Position numbers and translations under genes: made by a program
Shown here: one piece after another, positions 36,070 to 45,583 of the stretch
How positions within the stretch are numbered: the stretch's first letter is position 1
How the letters are laid out: each line of letters starts with the position of its first letter
The notes under the pieces: generated by a model
Told to the model about the DNA's origin: nothing
Databases searched by the model: none
Seen by the model: the letters and a program-made list of their open reading frames with translations, nothing else
From: Erythrobacter sp. CCH5-A1
GTDB lineage: Bacteria > Pseudomonadota > Alphaproteobacteria > Sphingomonadales > Sphingomonadaceae
Direction: 5' to 3'
Assembly (NCBI RefSeq): GCF_001557115.1
Contig: NZ_LSKQ01000231.1
Span: 99,156-163,155 of the forward strand
Length of the DNA stretch: 64,000 nucleotides

Positions 36070-39000
36070 TTACTTCCGCGCGCTCGCCGTTTGTGCGCCC
36101 ACCGGGGCCAGCCCCACCCAGCGCTGCATATCGACCTCATCCGAAACCTTCCACGGCACGCCCGAGCGGGTCATGAACATCCGCTCCATCTCCTCGCGGG
36201 TGAAGGGGCGCGAGCCGAGGCGGCCGAACACCGCCATCTGCCCGCCGGTCTCGTCCACCGCACGGTCGCGGTCTAGGCCCTTGGACATGGCGATCGCGGG
36301 CGTCGGCGTCCTGGCCCAGGCGATCAGCTCGGGCTTGGGCGCCGGCGAGAAGCCATAGAAACCGCGCTGGCTTTCGGGGCTGGTGAGTTGCAGCACCTTC
36401 ACCCCGTTCTTCCCGTCCGCGACATAGGCGAACAGCGAGGCGTTGGTGGTGCCGACGATCACGTCCTCAGCATCGTTGAGCGCGCCGTCCAGCGTCACCT
36501 TCTGGTAGATCTTGGGACTGCGCGGGTTGGTCACGTTGAGGATGACCAGCCCGTCCTGCTTCGCCGCGACATAGGCATAGGTGCGCGCGATATACATCCG
36601 CCGCGCGTCGGCGAGCGGCACGGTCGCCTCGGGCACGGCCACGGGGTTGCGCAGGCGGGTGATGTCGAACAGCTTCACGCCCTCGGCGTCGGTCACCCAC
36701 AGGTAGCGGAACTGCACCGCGCTCGCCCGCGCATCGCGAAGCTCGCGCACCGCGGCGAGCCTGGGCGTGTCGGGATCGGAGAGGTCGACCACCACGAGGC
36801 CCTTGTCGGCGGTGATATAGGCGATCTCGCCCGCCAGCACGATGTGCCGCGCGCCGCTGAGCACCCCGCCGGGGTTCCACGCGGTCGAGCCGTCGGCATA
36901 GACCTTGCGGCGCAGCTGGTTGTTGCGGAATTCCCCGTCCGCCAGCGTGTTGACGTTGACGAGGATAAGCCCCTCGACCGCATCGGTGACGGCGGCGTAG
37001 TTGTAGATCGGCTTGAACGCCTGTTCCTGGTTCGCCGCGCGCATCGCCTCGGTGTTGCGGCTGGGCGCGATCGGCTGGTTGGTGGCGAGCGCCATGCAGG
37101 TCGCGTTGGTGGTCTTGACCTGCGTGTCATGCCCCAGCGCCGAGAACGGCCCCTTGAGGATCCGCTCCGAGGTGCCCTTGTTGGCGATGCTGGCGACGTC
37201 ATAGGCGACGAACCCGCCCTTGCCCTCGGCCACGAACATGTATTCGCCGCGCAGCTGGAGGCAGCCAACGCGGCCCGGCGTGCCTTCGTGGATGTTGACG
37301 AATTCCTCGAAGGGATGGGTCTCGCCGCTGAGCTTCTCGTCGAAGGTCTTGCCGCGCGTCCAGTTCTTCAGCTCGCGCCCGTTCTGCTCGACATGGAGCT
37401 TCCAGTAATCGGGATAGGCATAGCGCTGGAGGTAGGAGCCGATCACCGCCTGTGGCTCGTCATATTCGGTCACGCGGGTCGCCTGGAAGCCGCCTTCCAG
37501 ACCGCTCCACGCGTTGAGGCCGACGAAGTTGACGTAATTGGTGCCCAGCAGGAAGAGCTGCGCCATGATCGCATTGTTGTCCTCCTTGGCGGAGAGGTGG
37601 CAATCGGTGCAGGTCTTGGTCTCGGTCAGGCGCACGGTGTGCGGGAAGTGCGGCGCGAAGGCCTGCGAGGAGAAGCCGATGGCGCTGATCGGCGGCTGCT
37701 GCACATAGATCCGCTCGCGGTTGATGTTGGTGGACGAGAGCACAAGGGCCGAGGACGACCTGACCGGCGCGACCTGATTGCCCTTGGTGGTCATGTGCTT
37801 GCCCAATTGGAACATCTCGTCGCGCGCAACCTGCGGGTTGTAGGTCGCAAAGTTCCGCGTCTCGCCGCCCTCGTAGCGGTGGATCTTGGTCTTCCAGTTG
37901 GCCTCGATGGGGAGGTGGCACCCGCCGCAGCTTGTGGTCCATGAGAGGTGGCAGGTAAAGCACGCCATCTCCGGCTCGCGGTGCGCGCGGTCGGGCTCGG
38001 CGATGCCGGTGCCGAATTCGAAATTGCCGGTCTCCGCCCCGTAGCGGCTGACGAGCTTGGCGCGCGCGGCCTTGGCGTTGAACACCGGGGTGGCGGGATC
38101 GACCGAGTCCTTGACGAGGCTCATTTCCCATTCGAGGCTGGGATCGACGATCGAGCGCTGAATCAGGCGTTGCCTGCCGTCGGGCCCCTCAAGCCATTCG
38201 AAGCGGCGTTTGCCGTCGGGGTTGCGCAGCAGGGCGAGGTTGTGGCCCTCGGGCGGGGCGGCGGGGCCGCTGGTGCGCAGCGTCGGGTAGGCATCGGCGG
38301 TGCCGTGGCAGTCCTTGCAGGTGATCTCGATCGCGTTGGCGACCTCGCCGTAGATCAGCCCGTTGCCGTGGCTGTCCTGCTCGAAGTGGCAATCGGCGCA
38401 TTGCATGCCCTTTTCGGCGTGGATGTCCATGAGGTGGACCGCCTTGCCCGGGTTGACGCCGGCGGGCACGAACTTGCCCTCGCCCTCGCGGCGCCACTTC
38501 TCGGGATCGTCGGGGTCGACGATATGCCCTTCCGCATCGAGCAGGTTGCCCTCGCGGTCGCGCTTGAAGATCGCGCGGAAGTTCCAGCCGTGGCCGTGGT
38601 AGTCGGCGAACTGGGTGTCCTTCAGCTGCGGGTTGAGGTCATAGACATTGCGCAGGAAATCGAGGTCGGCCCAGTTGCCCTTGGGCGCGGCGCCTTCGGG
38701 GTTCCGGTCGGTGACGGCGCGGACCTCGGCGGCGGTGGGGTATTTCTGCTCCTTCGGCCACATGAAGGGCGCGTCGCTTTCGTAGTCCCACATGGTGTAG
38801 CCGAGGAGGGAATTCAGGAAGATATTGGGCTGGTGCATGTGGCAGTTCATGCACTGGCTGGTCGGGATCGCGCGGGTGAAGACGTGCTGGAGCGGGTGGC
38901 CGCTTTCCTTGACCTCGCCCTTGGCAGTGCGCAGCGCGCCGTCATCGGCGTGATCGTCATGCCCCGGCTGCTTGACCGCGCCGTGGCCGCCTTTCTTCTC

Positions 39001-40167
39001 TTCATAGCCCGCCGCGTGGGCGATCTTCTCGGCAATGGTCGGATCGGCGGTGATGCTCTGCCCGTCGCGCCCGTATTGCGCATAGGTGAGCGAATGGCGC
39101 GGCTCGCGGTCATTGGCATAGACCACGTGGCAGCTCGCGCAGCCCGAATGGCGGTAGTCGCCCGGCTGGTCGTTGGTGCCCATGAACCAGGTGAAGGGAT
39201 CGTTGAGGCGCGTCTTGTGGATGTTGAGCGCCGGGATCGCCACCCGCAGACCCGTGCCGGGGCCGCGGTTCGACTGCTTGAGGTCGGGCCGCCCGGGCTC
39301 TTCCAGCCGCTGGATCGAGCCGGTCGGGTTGGGCAGGCCGATTTCCGGGAACTGCGAGTTGATCGTGCGCCCCCCGCGCTCGAAAACGCGGAACACGTCG
39401 CCCGGCGGGATGACGTGCCAGGTCGGCAGCGGATACATCTCGGCGAGCACGCCGCGCGCGACCTGATCCTCGGAAAGCTTGCCCCCCGGCCCCGCGCCCG
39501 GCGTGGTAATCTTCGCCGGATCGCCCTCGCGGGTATAGGCCTCGCCGAGGAGGTAGTTCTTGAACGGCAGGATCCCGTTATTGTAGCTCGCCCCGCCCCA
39601 CAGCATCGCGCCGGTCGCCATGATCGAGCGCTCGGCGCTCTCGATCGCCTGGATGTGGCACGCCCCGCAGGCATCGCGCGCGACGCGGTAGTCCGAGGGG
39701 TTGATGAACTTCACGAACTCCGGCGATTCCTGGTTGAGCAGCGCGTAGGAGCGCTTGGGGTTCGCCGAGGAGGGAAAGTGCCACGACTTGGGGTACTTCG
39801 GCAGCACATGCGCCGCATCGCGAGCGGCAACGTAATCGGGGTGATCGTGCGGCAGTTCGGAATTGCCGCGAATGCTGACATTGCCTCCGTGGCAATCGGT
39901 GCAGCCCAATCGCACCGCGGGCGAGACGTGCATCGTCGGTGCGTCGGTCTTGACGTGGCAGGTGAGGCAACCTTCGGACTTGGCGTCCATTTCCGCCACT
40001 GACTGCCGCTGCGGCGCAGGGGGCGCGATGACGAGGCTGTAGTCGCGCTTGACCGGCTTCTCCTTGTCGGAGGCCATCGGTTGCCCCGCAAACAGGGACA
40101 CGGCCAGCACCAGCGCCGCGGCAATCAGCGCAAGGTGGCGGGCGAAAGGCTGGGTGAGCGCGCGCAT
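36070..40167 (-). CDS. Giant decaheme cytochrome c with C-terminal LVIVD-type propeller
   Basis: 1365 residues. Sec signal peptide (about 1-32) without lipobox. Ten CxxCH motifs: CLTCH (about 67), CTDCH (about 89), CGACH, CASCH, CMNCH, CADCH, CKDCH, CFTCH, CGGCH and CTDCH (within about the first 870 residues). A propeller-like region (about 980-1270) has repeats such as EIAYITADKGLVVVDLSDP, YAYVAAKQDGLVILNVTNP and LFAYVADGKNGVKVLQLTSP, which fit LVIVD repeats of surface proteins. Its ATG overlaps the stop of the beta-barrel gene (TGATG). By analogy with Mtr-type conduits, where porin and multiheme proteins pair, it may sit in or on the outer membrane. I do not recognise an enzymatic signature. 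Confidence 0.85.
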   Translation of the reverse strand: MRALTQPFARHLALIAAALVLAVSLFAGQPMASDKEKPVKRDYSLVIAPPAPQRQSVAEMDAKSEGCLTCHVKTDAPTMHVSPAVRLGCTDCHGGNVSIRGNSELPHDHPDYVAARDAAHVLPKYPKSWHFPSSANPKRSYALLNQESPEFVKFINPSDYRVARDACGACHIQAIESAERSIMATGAMLWGGASYNNGILPFKNYLLGEAYTREGDPAKITTPGAGPGGKLSEDQVARGVLAEMYPLPTWHVIPPGDVFRVFERGGRTINSQFPEIGLPNPTGSIQRLEEPGRPDLKQSNRGPGTGLRVAIPALNIHKTRLNDPFTWFMGTNDQPGDYRHSGCASCHVVYANDREPRHSLTYAQYGRDGQSITADPTIAEKIAHAAGYEEKKGGHGAVKQPGHDDHADDGALRTAKGEVKESGHPLQHVFTRAIPTSQCMNCHMHQPNIFLNSLLGYTMWDYESDAPFMWPKEQKYPTAAEVRAVTDRNPEGAAPKGNWADLDFLRNVYDLNPQLKDTQFADYHGHGWNFRAIFKRDREGNLLDAEGHIVDPDDPEKWRREGEGKFVPAGVNPGKAVHLMDIHAEKGMQCADCHFEQDSHGNGLIYGEVANAIEITCKDCHGTADAYPTLRTSGPAAPPEGHNLALLRNPDGKRRFEWLEGPDGRQRLIQRSIVDPSLEWEMSLVKDSVDPATPVFNAKAARAKLVSRYGAETGNFEFGTGIAEPDRAHREPEMACFTCHLSWTTSCGGCHLPIEANWKTKIHRYEGGETRNFATYNPQVARDEMFQLGKHMTTKGNQVAPVRSSSALVLSSTNINRERIYVQQPPISAIGFSSQAFAPHFPHTVRLTETKTCTDCHLSAKEDNNAIMAQLFLLGTNYVNFVGLNAWSGLEGGFQATRVTEYDEPQAVIGSYLQRYAYPDYWKLHVEQNGRELKNWTRGKTFDEKLSGETHPFEEFVNIHEGTPGRVGCLQLRGEYMFVAEGKGGFVAYDVASIANKGTSERILKGPFSALGHDTQVKTTNATCMALATNQPIAPSRNTEAMRAANQEQAFKPIYNYAAVTDAVEGLILVNVNTLADGEFRNNQLRRKVYADGSTAWNPGGVLSGARHIVLAGEIAYITADKGLVVVDLSDPDTPRLAAVRELRDARASAVQFRYLWVTDAEGVKLFDITRLRNPVAVPEATVPLADARRMYIARTYAYVAAKQDGLVILNVTNPRSPKIYQKVTLDGALNDAEDVIVGTTNASLFAYVADGKNGVKVLQLTSPESQRGFYGFSPAPKPELIAWARTPTPAIAMSKGLDRDRAVDETGGQMAVFGRLGSRPFTREEMERMFMTRSGVPWKVSDEVDMQRWVGLAPVGAQTASARK

Positions 40168-42014
40168 CAGTAGGTCAGCACCACGTTGGCGAGGATCGAG
40201 ACGAATTCCTTTCCACCCCCGCGGGAAGTGAACAGGTCGCGGAAGCCGTCGCCGGCGAGCAGCGTCGCGGCGGACAGGCGGAAGACGAGGTTCTGGTTGG
40301 CCTTGGGCCGCCAGATCGCCGAGGCGGAGAGGTCGAAGCCGATCTCCTTGGGGATCGAGCCTTCGTTCCGCAGCACTTCAAGCACCGCGGTGTTCTCGAA
40401 CCACAGGTGGTTGGCATTGGCGGTCAGGCGGAATTCCGGCGTCAGATCGAAATCCGCGCCCGCGCCCAGCAGCATCAGGCCGGGATTGTTGAAATTGCTC
40501 TGCCCCTGCTCCTTCGAGCTTCGCAGCGAGTTGAGGAGGCCGTTTCTGCCGTTGACGCTGATGACGCGCCCGCCGCCCGCGAAGGGGATCGTCTGCCGGA
40601 TCCAATAGGAGGTGTCCGCCCCCGCAAATACCGGGTTCTCGAAGATCGCGTCGAACCCGCCTTCGGTGTCGTCATAGGGATCGCTGTCGCCGCTGGCATA
40701 GGCGGCCGAGAGGCGGAAGCGCATCCAGTCTCTGTCGTAGCTGGCTTCCAGTGCGGCGAATTGCGCGTTGATGTCCGCCGGGCGGTCGGTGAGGAAGGAG
40801 TTCCGATCCTCGCCCAGCGCCCAGTAGAAGCTCCCCGTCAGGTTCACCCGGCCGATGCGGCCATCGACGTTGTAGCCGAGATAGAAGGCGTCGTATTCGC
40901 GCCCCCGCAAGGTGCCCAGCAGCGCCGGGCGCACGGGGAAGCCGTTGTCGTCGATCTCGATATCGTCGCTCTCGCGGTTGCGGTTGTAGACGACGGTGAT
41001 CTGGCTGGTGAGGGCGGGAATCAGGAAATCCTGCCGGTAGGCATTGGCGACGAACACAAAATCGTCGCGCGGGCTCTGCGTCACATCGTTGAGGCCCGAG
41101 TTGGTGTCCTTCTCCAGCCGCCAGAACGCGCCGAGATTGAACTGGAAGCGGTTGTTGTCGCGCGATCCGAACAGCCGCACGCCCAATTGCTGGTCGTTGA
41201 ACAGGAAGCCGCGGAAGTCCGACTGGAACGGCTGGATGCCCGCACGGATCGAAATGAAATCGAACCGGTCATTGTCGAACTGGCCGAAGTGGTAATCGAC
41301 GAAGGCTTCCTGCACCCCGAGGAAATCGTCCAGGCGGTGCGAGGGCCGCGAGGGTTCCACGAACAGCACCCGCCGCTCGGGCACGTCGACATAGTTGACG
41401 TTGTAGGCGAGCGTGACGCGGTATTCTATCGTCGGCGGCTTGAAGGTGGTCGAGCCTTTCAGGAGCGCGACACCGGCGATGAAGGTCTGGCTGAAGACCT
41501 GGCTGAAGGCATTGCCGAACACGTCGTTGCGGTCCGGGTCCTCGGTGGTCTGGACGCCGACGGGGATGGGGAAGCTGCGCGGTTCGTAAACCGTGTCGGA
41601 GATGAGGTTGGCGACGAAGAACCAGTCGTCCTCCTTGATCGGCAGCCACGGCACTTTCTTCCGGTCGATCGGCCGGTCGCCCTTGAGGGTATTCTGGTTG
41701 TAGGGATCGAGCACGTTCTCCTTGACGAGGCCAAGGCTCTGGATAAGCCGCCAGCGATCGGGGATCGGCACCTGCTCGGTCGGGAAGGCCTGCGGGGGCG
41801 GCGCGCGGACGGCGCCTTCATTCTTCTGCTCGATCTTGTCGGGCAGCGGTGCGGTGTAGCCGGGGCGCTCACGGCCTTCGATGATCTGCGGGTCGACGGG
41901 GGGCACGCCCTGCTCCCAGTCCTGCGCCTGTTCACCTGGCGGAGCGGCGGGCGGCTGCACCTCTTCGGGCGGGGCGGCCTGGAGCAGCAGCATGGCGGGG
42001 AGCAGCGGCGTCAT
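40167..42014 (-). CDS. Outer-membrane beta-barrel protein partnered with the multiheme cytochromes
   Basis: 615 residues with a short signal peptide (TPLLPAMLLLQAAP) and a Pro-rich linker to about residue 85. The remaining sequence shows regular alternating strands with aromatic belts (FDFISIRAGIQPFQSDFRGFLF, RFQFNLGAFWRLEKDTN, VNLTGSFYWALGEDRN, MRFRLSAAYASGDSDPYDD) and ends NVVLTY with terminal Tyr, as barrel proteins do. About 18-22 strands can be drawn. The gene lies between the HbpS-like lipoprotein (three-base gap) and the giant cytochrome (overlap). That suggests it is the porin sheath or export partner for a heme protein, similar in concept to MtrB/PioB though without recognisable likeness to them. 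Confidence 0.8.
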   Translation of the reverse strand: MTPLLPAMLLLQAAPPEEVQPPAAPPGEQAQDWEQGVPPVDPQIIEGRERPGYTAPLPDKIEQKNEGAVRAPPPQAFPTEQVPIPDRWRLIQSLGLVKENVLDPYNQNTLKGDRPIDRKKVPWLPIKEDDWFFVANLISDTVYEPRSFPIPVGVQTTEDPDRNDVFGNAFSQVFSQTFIAGVALLKGSTTFKPPTIEYRVTLAYNVNYVDVPERRVLFVEPSRPSHRLDDFLGVQEAFVDYHFGQFDNDRFDFISIRAGIQPFQSDFRGFLFNDQQLGVRLFGSRDNNRFQFNLGAFWRLEKDTNSGLNDVTQSPRDDFVFVANAYRQDFLIPALTSQITVVYNRNRESDDIEIDDNGFPVRPALLGTLRGREYDAFYLGYNVDGRIGRVNLTGSFYWALGEDRNSFLTDRPADINAQFAALEASYDRDWMRFRLSAAYASGDSDPYDDTEGGFDAIFENPVFAGADTSYWIRQTIPFAGGGRVISVNGRNGLLNSLRSSKEQGQSNFNNPGLMLLGAGADFDLTPEFRLTANANHLWFENTAVLEVLRNEGSIPKEIGFDLSASAIWRPKANQNLVFRLSAATLLAGDGFRDLFTSRGGGKEFVSILANVVLTY

Positions 42015-42017
42015 TGG

Positions 42018-43970
42018 CTAGAGCCCCTGACACACGTTCTGCTCGCTGCTGCCGATGAACGGCGCAAACGGGCAATTGACGTAGCGCAGCCGCACCTGGC
42101 GGCTGCCGACCTGCACCACTATCCGGTCGGCGCGGATCGCGGCGGGCGCATTGCCGAGGCCGCTCCCTGCGCGCGCGGCGCCATTGTGGAGGCCGAGGAA
42201 GCTGATCATGTCGTCCTGGTCGATCCCGTCGCCCGATACCCCGATGCCGCCCACCAGCGCATTGCCGCGGTAGACCGGGACCGAGCCGGGGAAGATCTGG
42301 ATGCCGTTGGCCAGCCGCGGCGTGCCGCCTGCGGTGTTGGGCAGACCCGTGCAGGCGCGCGGCGTATCCTGCGCGCTCGCGCCGGTGACGAAGCCCAGAT
42401 GCTGCGCGAGGTTGCCCACCACCAGCGCCGATTGCAGCCCGGTCGAGAAGGGGCTGAATTGCTGGATCGGGCGCGAGAAAGGCCCGTTCGGCTGGCCCAC
42501 CTCGCCATCGGGGAAATAGGGGCGTGAAAGATTGCCGTGCGCGCGGTCGGAGAAGGCGAAGTTGCCGGTCAGCGCGGCGGGATCGCCGAGGAAGGTGCGC
42601 AGTCTTGTGACGAATTGCGGCACCTCGCCCGGAGCAGCCGACAATTCGGCGGCCGCGAAGGGCGCGGAGAAGAAATTGGCGGTGCGCGCCTTTTGCAGGC
42701 TCACGTCGATCCCGAAGATGGGCGCATCGGGCGAGCGCACGAGGCCGAGCACGGCCCCGCGCGTGTCGACGAGGCTGATCGTCACCTGCGCGCGGCTGTC
42801 CAAGGGCTGTCGGATCTGCGCGCGCGCGCGGCTCATGACGGCGAAGGCTTCCTCGAGGATCACCCGCGCCTCAGCGGCGGTCAGGGGCGCAGCGATATCG
42901 CCCGCGTCGGTGCCACCCCGGACAGGGTAGCGGTTCGCCCCCGCCCCGTTGGAGAGCACGAAGGCATCGCGGTTGGCGAATTCGCTCGTGGTCGAGGCGC
43001 GGATGCCCGAAGACTCGGTGCCGTAGGTTGCGCCAGCGAGCAGACCGGCGCCGGTATAGTAGCCCGTGACCGGCACAAGTGCCCCGGCGGTGGAGGCGAA
43101 GCTCGCCCCCGCGACGTTGCCCAGCTGCGGATACTCGACATCGGTGTAACGCAGGCTCGTGCCGTCGGCGGTGATGCGGTCAGCGCGGATGGCGACCGGA
43201 GCCTCGAAGCCAACCGTGCCCGCCAGCGCGATCGCCTCGTCGACATCGGTGTCGCGGTCGAGCACGTTGGGGTCGAAGCCATAAGTCCCGTCGGCGATCA
43301 CCCCGATCCCGCCGACGACGACGCCGTTCTGGTAGAGCGGGAAGCCCCCCGGGTCCGCTGCCAGACCCAGCGGCGAGCGCTTGGGGCCGATCAGCCCGTC
43401 GCTGGCGCGCGCGGCGAGGTCCGAGCAGGGCAGCTGGCTGAACTGCACCCCGAACAGTGGACCGCTCTCCAGCCCCGCCGTGGTCGGCGCGGGCGGGAAG
43501 TGCTCCTGGACGATGAAACTTGCGGTGCGGCTCGAAAAGGCGTTGCCGCCGCTCGACAGGTAAGCGCCGGTGATCGCCTTGGCGATCGCGGCGCCCGCCG
43601 AGGGGATGGTGAGCCCCTGCGCGTCGCGGCTGGTCCCGTCCGGCGCCGCCGGAATGCGCGCGGTCGCGGCGGCGCCGGGCATGGCGAAGACGGCAAGGAC
43701 ATTGCCCACCCGGTCGGTCACGGCGATGGTCGCCGCAGCGCCCCGCCCCCGCGCTTCTGCGGCGGCCTGAGCGATGATCGTGCCGACCTCGGCACTGGAG
43801 AGGCTCTCTGCGGCGGGGACGCCGAACACCTGCCCTGCCGGAGGCGGCGTCGGCGTGGGCGCAGGCCCGCCGCCGGTGGCGCCGCCATTGGTGGGCGGAC
43901 CATCGCCCCCGCAGGAGGCGAGCACCAGCGCACTCGCGGCCAGCCAGAAAGTGGTGATCCCCCCGCGCAT
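42018..43970 (-). CDS. Lipoprotein with tandem GlcG/HbpS heme-binding domains
   Basis: 650 residues. Lipobox LASC with Cys20, then a Gly/Pro/Thr linker (about 21-48). Two copies of the GlcG/HbpS (DUF336, Haem_degrading) fold follow, at about 50-285 and 355-630. Each has a strand such as TIAVTDRVGNVLAVFAMPG or TISLVDTRGAVLGLVRSPD, the block KAITGAYLSSGGNAFSSRTASF or KARTANFFSAPFAA, and a late GGIGVIADG or GGIGVSGDG. Each copy is about twice normal length because of insertions. HbpS-type proteins bind heme at the cell surface. In a multiheme operon it could supply or scavenge heme, or be an extra redox unit. Confidence 0.82.
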   Translation of the reverse strand: MRGGITTFWLAASALVLASCGGDGPPTNGGATGGGPAPTPTPPPAGQVFGVPAAESLSSAEVGTIIAQAAAEARGRGAAATIAVTDRVGNVLAVFAMPGAAATARIPAAPDGTSRDAQGLTIPSAGAAIAKAITGAYLSSGGNAFSSRTASFIVQEHFPPAPTTAGLESGPLFGVQFSQLPCSDLAARASDGLIGPKRSPLGLAADPGGFPLYQNGVVVGGIGVIADGTYGFDPNVLDRDTDVDEAIALAGTVGFEAPVAIRADRITADGTSLRYTDVEYPQLGNVAGASFASTAGALVPVTGYYTGAGLLAGATYGTESSGIRASTTSEFANRDAFVLSNGAGANRYPVRGGTDAGDIAAPLTAAEARVILEEAFAVMSRARAQIRQPLDSRAQVTISLVDTRGAVLGLVRSPDAPIFGIDVSLQKARTANFFSAPFAAAELSAAPGEVPQFVTRLRTFLGDPAALTGNFAFSDRAHGNLSRPYFPDGEVGQPNGPFSRPIQQFSPFSTGLQSALVVGNLAQHLGFVTGASAQDTPRACTGLPNTAGGTPRLANGIQIFPGSVPVYRGNALVGGIGVSGDGIDQDDMISFLGLHNGAARAGSGLGNAPAAIRADRIVVQVGSRQVRLRYVNCPFAPFIGSSEQNVCQGL

Positions 43971-43972
43971 CG

Positions 43973-45370
43973 CTATTGCAGGCGCCCGATCGCACCGGCC
44001 GCCGCCTTCAACGCGGCGCGGAAATCGGCCGGGCGGTATGCGTTGGGCTCCTCGACCGCCTTGTAGGCGCGCGCGATATCGCCGCGGATGCCCGCGGCCG
44101 CGCCCTGTGTCACCCGGCCCTCGCGCACCAGCGCGTTCAAGAGCGTGTCGATCGCCATCACCGCCTGCACCGATCCGGCATAGTCGGTGAAGCGCGGCGC
44201 GGTCGCCTCCCCGGCGATGATCGCGACGACCTTGAAGGCATCGGCATCAGCATAGCCCCGGCCCGCAAGCGCGTCCGACAGCGCCCCGGCGCGCGCGGCC
44301 AGCGCCTGCGCTGCGGTGCGCGCCTCGGTGGGGCCTGCACCAAACGCCTTGTGGAAGTCGCGCGCGGCAGTCTGGAACTTCGCCGCCTCACCCGGCACCA
44401 GCGCGCTCGCGACCGCCGCGAGCAGGATCATGTTCTCGTCGTTGAACGGCGGGTTGCCGAAGGGGATCGGGCGACCGGGGTTGGTCTCGAAGGTGAGCTT
44501 CCTCTGCGGGCCATCGGCAATCGTGCGGTGGCACGAATGGCAATCGAGGAAGTAGAACTGCGGGAAGGCGCCTTCGTAACCCAGCTTGGGTTGGGCAAAG
44601 AGGCCGGTCGAACGCCGCACCGCCTCGGCCTGCCCCACCGCCCAGAACCGCACCGAACTCGGCGAGCCCTTGCGCGCGACATAATCGCCATCGATCTGGT
44701 GGTGCTGCTGAAGCGCGCTGAACAGGTCGAGCTCGAAGGAGACGCGCGGGTGGCCCGCGGCCATCATCGCGTGAGTGACGAACTGGCCGGGCTTGCTCGA
44801 TCCGTAGTGGCAATCGAGGCACACCCCCGCACGCGCCTGCGGGTTGTCTAGCGGGGTGAGCCCGGCCGCGATGTTCGAGGCGTGGGTGGCGGGCAGTGCA
44901 TAGTGTTCGGCAAGCCAGGTGCCGCCGGACGCGCCGTGACAGCTCTCGCATCCGACCCCGTCGGTGAGCGTGAACTTCGCCCCGCGCTGGCCGGCGGGTG
45001 CGTTGGTGGCATGACAGCCGAGGCAGGCCGGAGCGGACTGCGCATTGCCGAGCCCGAGGCTCGCGGCGATCTGCTGACCGCGTCGTCCTCCAAGCACGGC
45101 ATAGGCGCGGGAGTGGGCGCCCGAGGGCGAGGACGGCTCCTGCCAGGTCGCGATCTCGTCCTGCCGCACAACTGCGCCATTGCCCTCCGCGCGGCCGTGA
45201 CAGGTGGAGCCCGCACAGGTCGCCACGCCTTCGAAGGTGCCGCCGCCAAGCGCAGTGGAGACGGGGTAGAGCGCCACAAGCGCCAGCACGGCGGCGATGC
45301 GCACAACAGCAGGGCGCAGCGTCCGGCCGAACACCCGACCCGCGATCCCGTTGCCCAAAAAATGTTCCAT
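43973..45370 (-). CDS. Pentaheme c-type cytochrome resembling cytochrome c554
   Basis: 465 residues. One N-terminal hydrophobic segment (about 24-43) is a signal peptide or anchor. Heme sites: an expanded CAGSTCH (CX4CH, about 52), then CLGCH, CESCH, CLDCH and CHSCH. The expanded first site with later HSRAYAVL, and the spacing of the four normal sites, are reminiscent of the cytochrome c554 family (NapC/NirT-like fold). The C-terminal 170 residues are helical without heme sites. A strong GGGGGG site precedes the ATG. It is the first gene after a 213-base gap and begins the cytochrome operon read towards 36070. It is likely the periplasmic relay between the FHA-decaheme protein and the outer membrane. 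Confidence 0.85.
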   Translation of the reverse strand: MEHFLGNGIAGRVFGRTLRPAVVRIAAVLALVALYPVSTALGGGTFEGVATCAGSTCHGRAEGNGAVVRQDEIATWQEPSSPSGAHSRAYAVLGGRRGQQIAASLGLGNAQSAPACLGCHATNAPAGQRGAKFTLTDGVGCESCHGASGGTWLAEHYALPATHASNIAAGLTPLDNPQARAGVCLDCHYGSSKPGQFVTHAMMAAGHPRVSFELDLFSALQQHHQIDGDYVARKGSPSSVRFWAVGQAEAVRRSTGLFAQPKLGYEGAFPQFYFLDCHSCHRTIADGPQRKLTFETNPGRPIPFGNPPFNDENMILLAAVASALVPGEAAKFQTAARDFHKAFGAGPTEARTAAQALAARAGALSDALAGRGYADADAFKVVAIIAGEATAPRFTDYAGSVQAVMAIDTLLNALVREGRVTQGAAAGIRGDIARAYKAVEEPNAYRPADFRAALKAAAGAIGRLQ

Positions 45371-45583
45371 CCCATCCCCCCCGAGATGCCCGTTACCCGG
45401 TCCGCCTGAAGCCTTGCACCGCGCCCCTGGCGCCCCCGCGCCGTGACCGCCGTTTCATTGCAAGGCCCGTAACGCGCCGCGTGCCGATTCCCCCGTCAGG
45501 CCGACCCCTTGCTCTTGTCCCAAGCTTGGAGCCGCGATGCAACAGGCAATCATCGGGGCGCGCCGGAGCGGCCTGCCTGCTGC

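Noticed and set aside
36388-40002. Two long plus-strand frames (518 and 684 codons) and another at 40407-42527
   Set aside because: Antisense to the giant cytochrome and barrel genes, which show clear heme motifs and barrel strands on the minus strand.
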